From Marinobacter sp. C7 (GTDB lineage Bacteria > Pseudomonadota > Gammaproteobacteria > Pseudomonadales > Oleiphilaceae): DNA of 64,000 nucleotides. Of this stretch, positions 35,533 through 43,785 are shown piece after piece. The notes beneath the pieces were generated by a model that saw nothing but the letters and a program-made list of their open reading frames with translations, ran no database searches and was not told where the DNA came from. The stretch covers positions 434,001 to 498,000 of the forward strand of contig NZ_JAKQZH010000001.1 in the NCBI RefSeq assembly GCF_022343555.1, read 5' to 3'. The position numbers and the translations under genes are program-made. Within the stretch, counting starts at the first letter, position 1. Each line of letters starts with the position of its first letter.

Positions 35533-36681
35533 TCAGTTTGCCAGCCATCGTGTCGGGTTGTCCGGCTTGCCGTTGTGGCGCACTTCAAAGTACAGCGCAG
35601 GTGCATCGGTGCCACCGGTCTGGCCCGCCACCGCAATAGTCTCACCGGCCGCAACCCAGTCGCCCGGACTGGTAAACAGACTGCTGCTGTGACCGTACAG
35701 TGTCATGTAGCCATCGCCATGATCAATGATGGTGATCAGGCCAAAACCTCGAAGCCAGTTGGCGAAAACGACCCGGCCGTAATGGATGGCTTTAACCTGC
35801 GCCTCGTTGCTGGTGGTGATCAGCAGGCCGTTGCGTCGGAGCTTGCCGTCGGCATAGCGGTCGCCAAAGCGGCTGACCACCTTGCCTTTGACGGGCCAGG
35901 GCAGCTTGTTCTTCAGTGATCGGAAGGGCTGGGATTCGTTGGGGGCGGGAATGCTGGCGATCGCCTGCTGGACTTCCTCAAGCAGTTGTTCCAGGCGTTT
36001 GCGGTCTGCCTCCAGCTCGTCCCTCTCGCTGCGCCGGCTCTGGATTTCGGTCTTGAGCGCGACCAGGGTCTGTTCCCGCTCCCTGCGGGAGGCCGCCAGT
36101 TCCTGCTGTCGTTTGTCCAGGCGGGCTTCGGTCTCGTTCAGCTCGGCCCGGGTAACAAGTACGCTGGCCTGGGTCTGTCGCAGTTCCTGCAGACTCCTCT
36201 GGAAGGCCTCGAGCCGTTCGACGGTGTTGCGACTCAGGTATTCATAATAAGTCATGGTCCGGGCAATCTGGTCCGGATCGATCTCATTGAGCAGTACCTT
36301 GACGGCGGGCGCGTCTCCTTCCATCCAGGCGGAGCGGATCTGTTGCTTCAGCCCCTCGCGCTGACGGCTGAGGGTCTTGTTGAGCTCGGCTTCCTGCTGT
36401 TCAAGCTCCAGCAGCCGTTGCTGTTGCTGCTCGGCCTGTTCACGCAGGGCCCGGCGTTCGCGGGTCAATTCGCCGATGCGGCGCTCCGTTGCCGCCAGTT
36501 GCTGTTCCAGTTCGGATCGGTCTTCCTCGGCATCGGCCAGCCACTCGTCGATACCCTCAATTCTTTCCTTGAGGTCCTCGATCTGCGCGGGAGTGACCTC
36601 CTGCTGCTGGGCAAGGCCCGGCACTGCCCCCAGGCCAAAGCTGAGGGCAAGCGCCAGTGCGAGTGCGGGCTTCAAGGCCAA
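35533..36681 (-). CDS. envC: Murein hydrolase activator EnvC
   Basis: Periplasmic activator of the septal amidases AmiA/AmiB, 382 residues. Signal peptide to GLAQ, then a long coiled coil (about residues 30-255, very rich in Gln/Glu/Arg) and a C-terminal LytM (M23) domain. The LytM zinc ligands are degenerate: RRNGLLIT replaces the usual H-x3-D and LYFEVRH replaces H-x-H, as expected for an activator rather than an enzyme. The only start in reach is TTG 36681 (or TTG 36675). It follows the gpmI stop by 12 bases and is in the same frame. The gpmI-envC-yibQ order matches Escherichia coli. Confidence 0.92.
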   Translation of the reverse strand: MALKPALALALALSFGLGAVPGLAQQQEVTPAQIEDLKERIEGIDEWLADAEEDRSELEQQLAATERRIGELTRERRALREQAEQQQQRLLELEQQEAELNKTLSRQREGLKQQIRSAWMEGDAPAVKVLLNEIDPDQIARTMTYYEYLSRNTVERLEAFQRSLQELRQTQASVLVTRAELNETEARLDKRQQELAASRREREQTLVALKTEIQSRRSERDELEADRKRLEQLLEEVQQAIASIPAPNESQPFRSLKNKLPWPVKGKVVSRFGDRYADGKLRRNGLLITTSNEAQVKAIHYGRVVFANWLRGFGLITIIDHGDGYMTLYGHSSSLFTSPGDWVAAGETIAVAGQTGGTDAPALYFEVRHNGKPDNPTRWLAN

Positions 36682-36693
36682 GGCTAGCCGGGA

Positions 36694-38241
36694 TCAGTCC
36701 AGCTCGACCAGGCTGTGCCCGGTCATTTCCGCGGGCTGCTCCAGACCCATGAGGGTCAGCAGGGACGGAGCCACATCGCTGAGGCTGCCATCGTCCTTGA
36801 GGTGGACCTTGCGGTGGCCGGTGTAGACCAGCGGGACCGGTCCAATGGTGTGCGCGGTATGGACCTGGCCGGAGTTCGGGTCGGTCATCTGCTCGCAGTT
36901 ACCGTGATCGGCGGTAATCAAAGCTTCGCCGCCAATTTCGTCGAGCGCCTCTACCACCCGCTTGACGCATTGGTCCAGACACTCGGCGGCCTTGATGGCT
37001 GCGTCCAGCTTGCCGGTGTGGCCGACCATGTCACCGTTGGCGTAGTTGCATACGACGAGGTCGTATTTGCCGCTCTTGATGGCCTCAACCAGCTTGTCAG
37101 TGACCTCCGGTGCGCTCATTTCCGGCTGCAGGTCGTAGGTGGCGACTTTGGGGGATGGCACCAGGATCCGGTCTTCACCCTCAAACGGGGTTTCCAGCCC
37201 ACCGTTGAAGAAGAAGGTCACGTGGGCGTATTTCTCGGTTTCGGCAATGCGAAGCTGGGTCTTGCCCTGGTTGGCCATGTATTCGCCCAGACCATTGGTG
37301 AGCTGCTCGGGCGGATAGGCGCAGGAAGTCTTGATGTCTGCGGCATACTCGGTGAGCATGACGAAGTCGGCCAGCTCGGGATGCTTGCGACGTTCAAAGC
37401 CTTCCAGATCTTTTTCCACAAAAGCACGGGTCATTTCCCGGGCCCGGTCGGCCCGGAAGTTCATGAACAGAACGGTGTCACCATCGTTGATGGTGCCGTC
37501 CGGTTCGCCCGGCGCCTGGATGTGCGTCGGCTTGACGAACTCGTCGTTCTCGCCGCGCTCGTAGGCCTGGGTCAGTGCCGTAACCGGATCGCTTGCCGTG
37601 AAGTCGGCTTCGCCCAGCGTCATCGCGTTGTAGGCGGCCTCGATGCGTTCCCAGCGGTTATCCCGATCCATGGCGAAATAACGCCCGACGATGGTCGCCA
37701 CGCGGCCGACGCCCAGTGCCCGGAGCTTGGCAGAAGCTTTTTCCAGCGACGGTTTCGCGCTCTGTGGCGGCATGTCACGGCCATCCAGGAAGGCATGGAT
37801 GTATACTTCCTTGGCGCCGCGGCTGGCGGCCAGCTCGGCAGCGGCAAGGATGTGGTCCTCGTGGCTGTGCACCCCGCCCGGGGACATCAATCCCATCAGG
37901 TGGACCGCGCGACCACTGCTTACCGCCTTGTCGATGGCTGCGCAGAGCACTTCGTTCTTCTGGAAGGTGCCCTCTTCGAGATCCTTGTCGATCCGGGTGA
38001 GGCTCTGGTAAACCACGCGACCGGCCCCGAGGTTCATGTGGCCTACCTCGGAATTGCCCATCTGGCCTTGCGGCAGCCCGACGAACATGCCCGATGTGTT
38101 GATCAGGGTCTTGGGCTGTTCGGCCCAGAGCTGATCCCAGAAGGGGGTGTTGGCATTGCTGATGGCATTGTCTTCGGCCGGGTCACGGTAACCCCAGCCG
38201 TCCAGGATAATCAGTGCAGTCGGCTTGCGCGTCGCGGTCAT
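36694..38241 (-). CDS. gpmI: 2,3-bisphosphoglycerate-independent phosphoglycerate mutase GpmI
   Basis: Glycolysis/gluconeogenesis: interconverts 3- and 2-phosphoglycerate using two Mn ions. The 515 residues are the normal length. The start [25 protein letters not shown] at 38241 matches the family; the frame continues upstream into palindrome cluster 4 but that part is not coding. Metal and catalytic motifs are LDGWGY (Asp ligand), [19 protein letters not shown] (catalytic Ser), [15 protein letters not shown] and [12 protein letters not shown]. It heads a gpmI-envC unit. Confidence 0.97.
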   Translation of the reverse strand: MTATRKPTALIILDGWGYRDPAEDNAISNANTPFWDQLWAEQPKTLINTSGMFVGLPQGQMGNSEVGHMNLGAGRVVYQSLTRIDKDLEEGTFQKNEVLCAAIDKAVSSGRAVHLMGLMSPGGVHSHEDHILAAAELAASRGAKEVYIHAFLDGRDMPPQSAKPSLEKASAKLRALGVGRVATIVGRYFAMDRDNRWERIEAAYNAMTLGEADFTASDPVTALTQAYERGENDEFVKPTHIQAPGEPDGTINDGDTVLFMNFRADRAREMTRAFVEKDLEGFERRKHPELADFVMLTEYAADIKTSCAYPPEQLTNGLGEYMANQGKTQLRIAETEKYAHVTFFFNGGLETPFEGEDRILVPSPKVATYDLQPEMSAPEVTDKLVEAIKSGKYDLVVCNYANGDMVGHTGKLDAAIKAAECLDQCVKRVVEALDEIGGEALITADHGNCEQMTDPNSGQVHTAHTIGPVPLVYTGHRKVHLKDDGSLSDVAPSLLTLMGLEQPAEMTGHSLVELD

Positions 38242-38344
38242 CACTTCATCCGGTTGGTTGGAAAACTTGATAAAAGAGAAGGTCAGATTGTAACCGTTTT
38301 CATTCGCGCAGGCCATGGAGGCTGGATTGCCAGTGGGTGAAAAT

Positions 38345-38503
38345 GGGGTCAGATGAAAGCGTTCATCTGACCCCAAACCAGACTCCATGCCCGGCCCGCT
38401 AAATTGGGGTCAGAAGAATGCTTTCTTCTGACCCCTGCTTTGACCCCGCGCTGGACGCTGCGCCGGTTAACCCGGGGGCTGAAGAAAGCGTTCTTCTGCC
38501 CCC
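38345..38503. repeat. Palindrome cluster 4 (3 copies) between divergent gpmI and yibN
   Basis: Copies at 38345-38374 (AGATG, left border GTGAAAAT), 38406-38435 (AGAAG) and 38474-38503 (AGAAG, degenerate with GGGGGCTG/TGCCCCC arms). It fills most of the 330-bp gap between the divergent starts, upstream of both promoters, so a terminator role is less obvious here. Confidence 0.95.
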
Positions 38504-38536
38504 TCCCTCTGCCTTCTTTGCAGCAGGCTGGATGTG

Positions 38537-38542
38537 TATAAT
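38537..38542 (+). promoter_or_regulatory. -10 element of yibN
   Basis: TATAAT is 29 bases before the yibN start and 33 bases after the last palindrome of cluster 4. The -35 is weak (TTCTTT at 17 bp). Apart from this and the palindromes, the 38242-38571 gap holds nothing I can identify. Confidence 0.5.
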
Positions 38543-38571
38543 CCCGCCAAACAAATTTTCAGGGTATTTCC

Positions 38572-38988
38572 ATGGATCGCTTGTTCGAATTCGTTGTCAA
38601 TCACTACATTCTGGTGTCGTTGTTTGTTGCCTTCCTGGTAGCGATTCTGTTCCTCGAATCCCGCCGCGGCGGCGCGAAGGTGTCCGCCCAGACGGCCGTC
38701 ACATTGATTAACAAGGACGAGGCGGTGGTGGTGGACATCCGTGACCGCAAGGAATTCGGCGAGGGCCGGATTACCGGTTCCGTCAACATTCCCCTGAACA
38801 GCCTCAAGAGCCGTGCCTCCGAGCTCAACAAGTTCAAGGACAAGCAGATCATTGTGGCCGACAAGATGGGCCAGCACTCCGCCATGGCCGTCAAGCAGCT
38901 CAACGCCGAGGGCTTCAGTAACGTGGTTCGCCTCAACGGCGGTATCAGTGACTGGAAGGCCAGCAATCTGCCGCTGGTGAAAAAGTAA
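38572..38988 (+). CDS. yibN: Membrane-anchored rhodanese-like protein YibN
   Basis: A 138-residue protein with one N-terminal transmembrane helix (residues 10-28, HYILVSLFVAFLVAILFL) and a single rhodanese fold (AVVVDIRDRKEFGEGRITGSVNIPLNSL; NVVRLNGGISDWKASNLPLVKK). The active-site loop reads VADKMGQHSAM, with no Cys at the catalytic position, so sulfurtransferase activity is unlikely. It occupies the YibN position next to gpmI and secB, as in Escherichia coli, but the glutaredoxin gene usually between yibN and secB is absent. Confidence 0.9.
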   Translation: MDRLFEFVVNHYILVSLFVAFLVAILFLESRRGGAKVSAQTAVTLINKDEAVVVDIRDRKEFGEGRITGSVNIPLNSLKSRASELNKFKDKQIIVADKMGQHSAMAVKQLNAEGFSNVVRLNGGISDWKASNLPLVKK

Positions 38989-39064
38989 CGGGGCCTCAGG
39001 CCTTGATCTCGGGCCCGATCTGCCGCACTGTTTGACACACGCCGGGACCGGCATGAATCAAAGA

Positions 39065-39138
39065 AGGGTCAGAAGAAAGCTTTCTTCTGACCCCGTTTTC
39101 AGACTCCGGGGGTCAGATGAAGGCCTTCACCTGGCCCC
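39065..39138. repeat. Palindrome cluster 5 (2 copies) between yibN and secB
   Basis: Copies at 39065-39094 (AGAAG, followed by GTTTTC) and 39109-39138 (AGATG, right arm TTCACCTGGCCCC with two changes that weaken the stem). It lies 76 bases after the yibN stop and 60 bases before the secB start. Confidence 0.93.
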
Positions 39139-39198
39139 ATCTTTGAAACAAGACAATAACCGGGCGCCAAAGCCCGCCAAGAGCACAAAGGACCGAAC

Positions 39199-39699
39199 AT
39201 GGCTGAGAATCAGCAAGCCGCAGGCAATGAAAACCAGAACCAACCCCAGTTTGCCCTTCAGCGTATCTATGTGAAGGACCTGTCTTTTGAGTCGCCGAAT
39301 GCGCCTCTGGTCTTCCAGGAGCAGTGGAAGCCCCAGGTCAACCTGGATCTGAATACTTCCCACAACAAGGTGAGCGACAACCAGTACGAAGTGGTTCTGT
39401 CCCTGACCGTCACCACCAAGATCGGTGAGAAAGTCGCCTATATCGTGGAAATCCAGCAGGCTGGTGTGTTCCTCGTGCAGGGTATCGAAGGCGCGCAGCT
39501 GGGCCAGATGCTCGGTGCCTACTGCCCGACCATCCTGTTCCCGTATGCCCGCGAGGCCATCGATAACGTCGTTGCCAAGGGCTCTTTCCCGGCACTGATG
39601 CTGGCACCGGTCAACTTTGACGCCATCTATGCCCAGGCGCTGAAGCGCAAGCAGGAAGAGGGTGCGGGTGAAGCGAGTGGTGAGCAGCAGGCTCACTGA
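39199..39699 (+). CDS. secB: Protein-export chaperone SecB
   Basis: Cytosolic homotetrameric chaperone that keeps preproteins unfolded and passes them to SecA. The 166 residues have the standard blocks FALQRIYVKDLSFESPNAP, EVVLSLTVTTKIGEKVAYIVEIQQAGVF, LGAYCPTILFPYAREAIDNVVAKGSFPALMLAPVNFDAIYAQ. ATG 39199 starts MAENQQAAGNENQNQPQ. It is flanked on both sides by palindrome clusters, so it is probably a separate transcript. Confidence 0.98.
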   Translation: MAENQQAAGNENQNQPQFALQRIYVKDLSFESPNAPLVFQEQWKPQVNLDLNTSHNKVSDNQYEVVLSLTVTTKIGEKVAYIVEIQQAGVFLVQGIEGAQLGQMLGAYCPTILFPYAREAIDNVVAKGSFPALMLAPVNFDAIYAQALKRKQEEGAGEASGEQQAH

Positions 39700-39716
39700 G
39701 CGGGATCAATGAAAAT

Positions 39717-39859
39717 GGGGTCAGATGAACGTGTTCATCAGACCCCGTGGCACGGTCAAATTGGGGTCAGAAGAAAGCTTTCTTCTGACCCCTGGATTAC
39801 GATTGGTCTCAGGCTTCACGCCGAACCCCGGGGTCAGAAGAACGCTTTCTTCTGACCCC
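39717..39859. repeat. Palindrome cluster 6 (3 copies) between secB and trmL
   Basis: Copies at 39717-39746 (AGATG, left border ATGAAAAT, right arm ends CATCAGACCCC), 39763-39792 (AGAAG) and 39830-39859 (AGAAG, right border ATCTTCA). It lies between convergent genes and spans almost the whole gap. Confidence 0.95.
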
Positions 39860-39872
39860 ATCTTCATCTCTG

Positions 39873-40337
39873 TCAAACCCCGCCATCGAAACCCAGCTGC
39901 CGCCAGGCTTCATACACCACCAGCGCCGCCGTGTTCGACAGATTGAGGCTCCGGCTCTCCGGTCGCATCGGCACCCTGATCCGCTGGTCTTCCGGCAGGC
40001 TTTCCCGGATTTCCACCGGCAGCCCCCGGGTTTCCGGACCAAACATCAGGTAATCCCCATCCTGAAAACTGGCCTCGTGGTAGAAGCAATTCCCCTTGGT
40101 GGTCAGCCCGAACAGCCGTGAAGGTTTCTCGGTGTCCAGGAACGCCTGGTAGCTGGCATGCACCTTGACGCTGGCGTACTCACTGTAATCGAGCCCGGCG
40201 CGCCGCATCTGTTTGTCCTCCAGGGTGAATCCCAGGGGCTCGATCAGATGCAGCTGGCAGCCGGTGTTGGCGCAGAGCCGGATGATATTACCGGTGTTGG
40301 GCGGGATCTCCGGCTCGTAGAGCACCACATGGAACAT
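39873..40337 (-). CDS. trmL: tRNA (cytidine(34)-2'-O)-methyltransferase TrmL
   Basis: SPOUT-class methyltransferase that modifies the wobble base of tRNA-Leu isoacceptors. The 154 residues fit the family. The N-terminus [37 protein letters not shown] and the C-terminal SAM-knot motifs [38 protein letters not shown] text are diagnostic. ATG 40337 is the family start; upstream codons are not coding. It starts 5 bases after the thiolase stop and is in its operon. Confidence 0.96.
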   Translation of the reverse strand: MFHVVLYEPEIPPNTGNIIRLCANTGCQLHLIEPLGFTLEDKQMRRAGLDYSEYASVKVHASYQAFLDTEKPSRLFGLTTKGNCFYHEASFQDGDYLMFGPETRGLPVEIRESLPEDQRIRVPMRPESRSLNLSNTAALVVYEAWRQLGFDGGV

Positions 40338-40342
40338 CAGGC

Positions 40343-41521
40343 TCAGCGTTCCACTGCCAGCGCAACGCCCATGCCACCGCCGATGCACAAGGTCGCGAGG
40401 CCCTTGTGGACGTCACGGCGAACCATCTCATGCAGCAGGGAAACCAGGATGCGGCAACCGGAAGCGCCGATGGGGTGGCCGATGGCAATGGCGCCGCCAT
40501 TGACGTTCACCTTGTTGGTATCCCAGCCCAGGTCCCGGTTGACAGAAATCGCCTGGGCGGCGAAGGCTTCGTTGGCTTCCACCAGGTCCAGGTCATCCAC
40601 GCTCCAGCCGGCCAGTTTCAGGCAACGCTGGCTGGCAGGGATGGGGCCGGTACCCATGATGGTCGGATCCACGCCGGCATTGGCGTGGGCCTTGATGGTG
40701 GCGATCGGGGTCAGGCCCAGTTCCTTTGCTTTCTCGGCGCTGCAGACCATGACGGCGGCGGCACCGTCGTTCAGGGAGGAGGCATTGCCGGCGCTGACAG
40801 TGCCATCCTTCTTGAAGGCCGGCCGGAGCTTGGCCAGGCTTTCAGCAGTCACGCCGTCGCGGGGGCATTCGTCTTTGTCCACTACCAGTGGGTCGCCCTT
40901 GCGCTGCGGGATGGTGACCGGCACGATCTGGCCGTCGAAGTGGCCGGCCTTCTGGGCGGCCACGGCTTTCTGCTGGGAGGCTGCTGCGAAGGCATCCTGT
41001 TCCTCGCGGCTGATTCCGTATTTCTCGACGATGTTCTCGGCAGTGGTGCCCATGTGGTAGTCGTTGAAGGCGTCCCACAGGCCGTCGTTGACCATGGTAT
41101 CGATCATCGTCCAGTTACCCATGCGCTGGCCATTGCGGCTGTTGGGCAGTACGTGGGGTGCCTGGCTCATGCTTTCCTGGCCACCGGCGATCATCAGCTC
41201 GGCGTCGCCGCAGCGAATCGCCTGGACCGCCATGTGCACGGCCTTGAGTCCGGAGCCGCAGACCTTATTGATCGTCATCGCTGGTACCGAGGCCGGGATG
41301 CCCGCGTTGATTGACGCCTGGCGGGCCGGGTTCTGGCCGCAGCCGGCAGTCAGGACCTGCCCCAGTACTACCTCGTTGATCTGGTCCCCGGCGACACCGG
41401 TTTCCTCGAGCAGGGCCTTGAGCACGGCAGAGCCGAGCTGGTCAGCGCTCAGGCTGGACAGGCCTCCACCAAAACTTCCGACGGCGGTCCGCTTGGCGGC
41501 AACAATGACGACATCACGCAT
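40343..41521 (-). CDS. Acetyl-CoA C-acetyltransferase (thiolase)
   Basis: Cytosolic biosynthetic-type thiolase that condenses two acetyl-CoA into acetoacetyl-CoA or works in reverse. The 392 residues have the acylated Cys in [16 protein letters not shown] (about residue 88), [13 protein letters not shown], the His in [17 protein letters not shown] (about residue 348) and the base Cys in [15 protein letters not shown] (about residue 378). AtoB and PhaA are equally close names. No pha genes are adjacent, so a role in polyhydroxybutyrate formation cannot be claimed. Confidence 0.95.
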   Translation of the reverse strand: MRDVVIVAAKRTAVGSFGGGLSSLSADQLGSAVLKALLEETGVAGDQINEVVLGQVLTAGCGQNPARQASINAGIPASVPAMTINKVCGSGLKAVHMAVQAIRCGDAELMIAGGQESMSQAPHVLPNSRNGQRMGNWTMIDTMVNDGLWDAFNDYHMGTTAENIVEKYGISREEQDAFAAASQQKAVAAQKAGHFDGQIVPVTIPQRKGDPLVVDKDECPRDGVTAESLAKLRPAFKKDGTVSAGNASSLNDGAAAVMVCSAEKAKELGLTPIATIKAHANAGVDPTIMGTGPIPASQRCLKLAGWSVDDLDLVEANEAFAAQAISVNRDLGWDTNKVNVNGGAIAIGHPIGASGCRILVSLLHEMVRRDVHKGLATLCIGGGMGVALAVER

Positions 41522-41648
41522 GGAATCTCTCCGGTATTTGCTGGCGCGGGTTGATGGTCCCGCGCTCTGGGATGGAAAACTGCGGGCATTGTATCCGGAA
41601 AGCCGTGACTGGCCAAAGTCCCGGCCTCTGCAGCCGCTCCGCCCGAGA

Positions 41649-42395
41649 TTACATGTTCAGGCTTCGGCCGCCGTCCACGGAGATGATCTGCCCGGTCACG
41701 AATGGGGCATCGCACATCAGGAAGATCACCATGCTGGCGATGTCGTCGGGGTTACCGGTGGTGGCCAGCGGGGTCTTCTCGACAATGGCTTTCTGGTAGC
41801 TCTGGTCGATCGCGCCGTCGTTCTCCGGCCAGAGAATGGCACCCGGAGACACCCCGTTTACGCGTACATCCGGTGCCAGATCCTTGGCCCAGGAGCGGGT
41901 CAGGGCGGCCAGGCCGGCCTTGCTCGCGCAGTACAGCGGGTGGTTGCTCAGGGGTTTTTCACTGTAGATATCGATGAGATTAACGACGCTTCCGCGTGCG
42001 TTTTTTAGCGCAGTCAGGCAGGTCTGGAGCAGGAAGAAGGGGGCCCGCAGGTTGGTGTTCATGATCCGGTCCCAGTCCTCATACATGGCTTCGCCATTGG
42101 GAGTGGGGTAGAACACCGAGGCGTTGTTTACCAGACCGTCGAGGCGGCCCCAATGGGCGAGGGCTTCTTTGCCGAGCCGATGGACATCGTCCATCCGGGT
42201 CAGGTCGCCCTGCAGACAGATCGCCGAGCCGGGGCGTGCCTCGTCGAGACGCTCGACCAGCCCGGTGGCCTGGGCTTTCCGGGTGCGGTAGTGAACCACC
42301 AGGTTCCAGCCGCGGTCGTGCAGCATTTCGGCGGTACGGGCTCCCAGGCGATGGGCTGATCCGGTAACCAGTGCAACGGGAGCGCTATCAGTCAT
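41649..42395 (-). CDS. folM: Pteridine reductase / dihydromonapterin reductase (SDR family)
   Basis: NADPH-dependent short-chain dehydrogenase of 248 residues. The nucleotide motif is [16 protein letters not shown], with Arg in place of the second Gly of TG-x3-G-x-G, a hallmark of the PTR1/FolM branch. Further features are [34 protein letters not shown] (active-site Asp/Tyr/Lys typical of pteridine reductases) and [16 protein letters not shown] 42395 has GAGGA upstream. It is 8 bases after cca. The exact pterin substrate is inferred from family only. Confidence 0.85.
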   Translation of the reverse strand: MTDSAPVALVTGSAHRLGARTAEMLHDRGWNLVVHYRTRKAQATGLVERLDEARPGSAICLQGDLTRMDDVHRLGKEALAHWGRLDGLVNNASVFYPTPNGEAMYEDWDRIMNTNLRAPFFLLQTCLTALKNARGSVVNLIDIYSEKPLSNHPLYCASKAGLAALTRSWAKDLAPDVRVNGVSPGAILWPENDGAIDQSYQKAIVEKTPLATTGNPDDIASMVIFLMCDAPFVTGQIISVDGGRSLNM

Positions 42396-42403
42396 GTCTG
42401 TCC

Positions 42404-43528
42404 TCAACGGTTGGATTCGGGTAATGCCCGTTCTATACGCTTCAGACGCTCGAGCCGGATTGCTTCGCCCAGGGCTTTGCCCTTGAATCCCCGGTCCAGG
42501 AGCTCCCCGGGGTTCACGCCGCCGGCCGCCCGGGCCGCAATCTGAAGCGCCTTTACCCGGGCCCTGAGGTCTTCAGGTAAGGCACACTCCAGTACCTGTA
42601 ACAGGGCCTCAAAACGCGCCTCACGGCGCCAGAGGTCGGCATAATCGAGCAATTCGAGTAGCGCCGAAGCACATGCGTGTTGGGTTGAGGATAAATCAGC
42701 CAGCGCGGATTTGAAATGGCAGGCCAGCCTGGCCATATCCCGGCAATCGTTGGGGGCCTTCATGGCTTCTGCGCGGGTTACTGCCTGCTCTGGTGACAGT
42801 GGCAGCAGTAGAGCCGCAAACCGCTGTTCGGTGCGCGAGTCCAGCTGTGCCACGGCGCGAAGTGCAGACAGTGCCTCGGCCAGGATGTCGGAGTCTGCCA
42901 GTTCCGGTATCAACACTGGCAGTGCGCCGCAGTCCCGCAGCACTTCGAAAAAGGTACCCGGTTCCTGCTCGTGGAGGGCTCTCTGGACTTCCTGCCAGAC
43001 ACGCTCCGGTACCAGGTGATCCACCTCGCCTTGGGCGACCATCTGCTGCATCAGCGCCATAGTGTCGGTGGCCACACTGAATCCCATGGGCTGGAAGCGG
43101 GCTGCGAATCGCGCCGTGCGCAATATCCTGAGAGGATCCTCGGCAAAGGCCGGGGATACATGTCGCAGCTGCCGGGCGCGGAGGTCCTCAAGACCGTGGA
43201 AGGGGTCCACCAGTTCGCCGTGTTCATTCTGTGCCATGGCGTTGATGGTCAGGTCCCGGCGTTTCAGGTCCTCTTCAAGGGTGACATCGGGTGCGCTGTA
43301 GACGCTGAAGCCATGGTAACCGCGGCCCTGCTTGCGTTCGGTGCGGGCCAGCGCGTACTCCTCCCGGGTCCGGGGGTGCAGGAAAACCGGGAAATCCGCG
43401 CCCACCTGTTTGAAACCCCTGGCCAGCATTTCGTCGGGGGTGGCGCCGACGACCACCCAGTCACGGTCTTTTACATCAATGCCGAGCAGTTCATCACGGA
43501 CTGCGCCGCCGACCAGGTAGGTTTGCAT
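42404..43528 (-). CDS. cca: CCA-adding tRNA nucleotidyltransferase without HD domain
   Basis: Adds or repairs the 3' CCA of tRNAs. The N-terminal catalytic head is canonical: MQTYLVGGAVRDELLGIDVKDRDWVVVGATPDEML (metal-binding DxD), DFPVFLHPRTREEYALARTERK, LKRRDLTINAMA, HVSPAFAEDPLRILRTARFAARF and VPERVWQEVQRAL. The 374 residues are about 40 fewer than Escherichia coli Cca. After CGALPVLIPEL the His-Asp phosphohydrolase motifs (H...HD...) are missing, so the 2',3'-cyclic phosphodiesterase and phosphatase activities should be absent. It heads the cca-folM-thiolase-trmL run. Confidence 0.95.
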   Translation of the reverse strand: MQTYLVGGAVRDELLGIDVKDRDWVVVGATPDEMLARGFKQVGADFPVFLHPRTREEYALARTERKQGRGYHGFSVYSAPDVTLEEDLKRRDLTINAMAQNEHGELVDPFHGLEDLRARQLRHVSPAFAEDPLRILRTARFAARFQPMGFSVATDTMALMQQMVAQGEVDHLVPERVWQEVQRALHEQEPGTFFEVLRDCGALPVLIPELADSDILAEALSALRAVAQLDSRTEQRFAALLLPLSPEQAVTRAEAMKAPNDCRDMARLACHFKSALADLSSTQHACASALLELLDYADLWRREARFEALLQVLECALPEDLRARVKALQIAARAAGGVNPGELLDRGFKGKALGEAIRLERLKRIERALPESNR

Positions 43529-43621
43529 GGATAGGCCTTTGGTTGGTAGTTGGGGTGTTTGGGGGGATTATCCGGTGTGGGTCGGGGGGAAGCAAATGGG
43601 AAGGGGGATCACGGTGAAAGT

Positions 43622-43776
43622 GGGGTCAGATGAAAGCGTTCATCAGACCCCGGTCCGACGCCGGGGGTGGCGGCTGACTCAGGGGTCTGAAGAAAACCTT
43701 CTTCTGACCCCAGCTTAAGCCATGCACGGAGATTGTCGTCCAAGACGGGGTCAGATGAAGGGTTTCATCAGCCCCC
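43622..43776. repeat. Palindrome cluster 7 (3 copies) between cca and the TraF-like gene
   Basis: Copies at 43622-43651 (AGATG, left border GTGAAAGT), 43682-43711 (AGAAG, GGGGTCTG left arm) and 43747-43776 (AGATG, right arm TTCATCAGCCCCC). The spacer before the third copy shares TGTCG-CCAAGA-CGGGGTCAG text with the spacer in cluster 8, so spacer sequence moved along with the palindromes. Confidence 0.94.
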
Positions 43777-43785
43777 AGGTTTACG

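Noticed and set aside
36715..38340. A 541-codon forward frame opposite gpmI
   Set aside because: Antisense shadow of a highly conserved enzyme; no ribosome binding site or recognizable domain.
38242..38388. N-terminal extension of gpmI through the palindrome
   Set aside because: The frame stays open by chance through the repeat; the family N-terminus begins at 38241.
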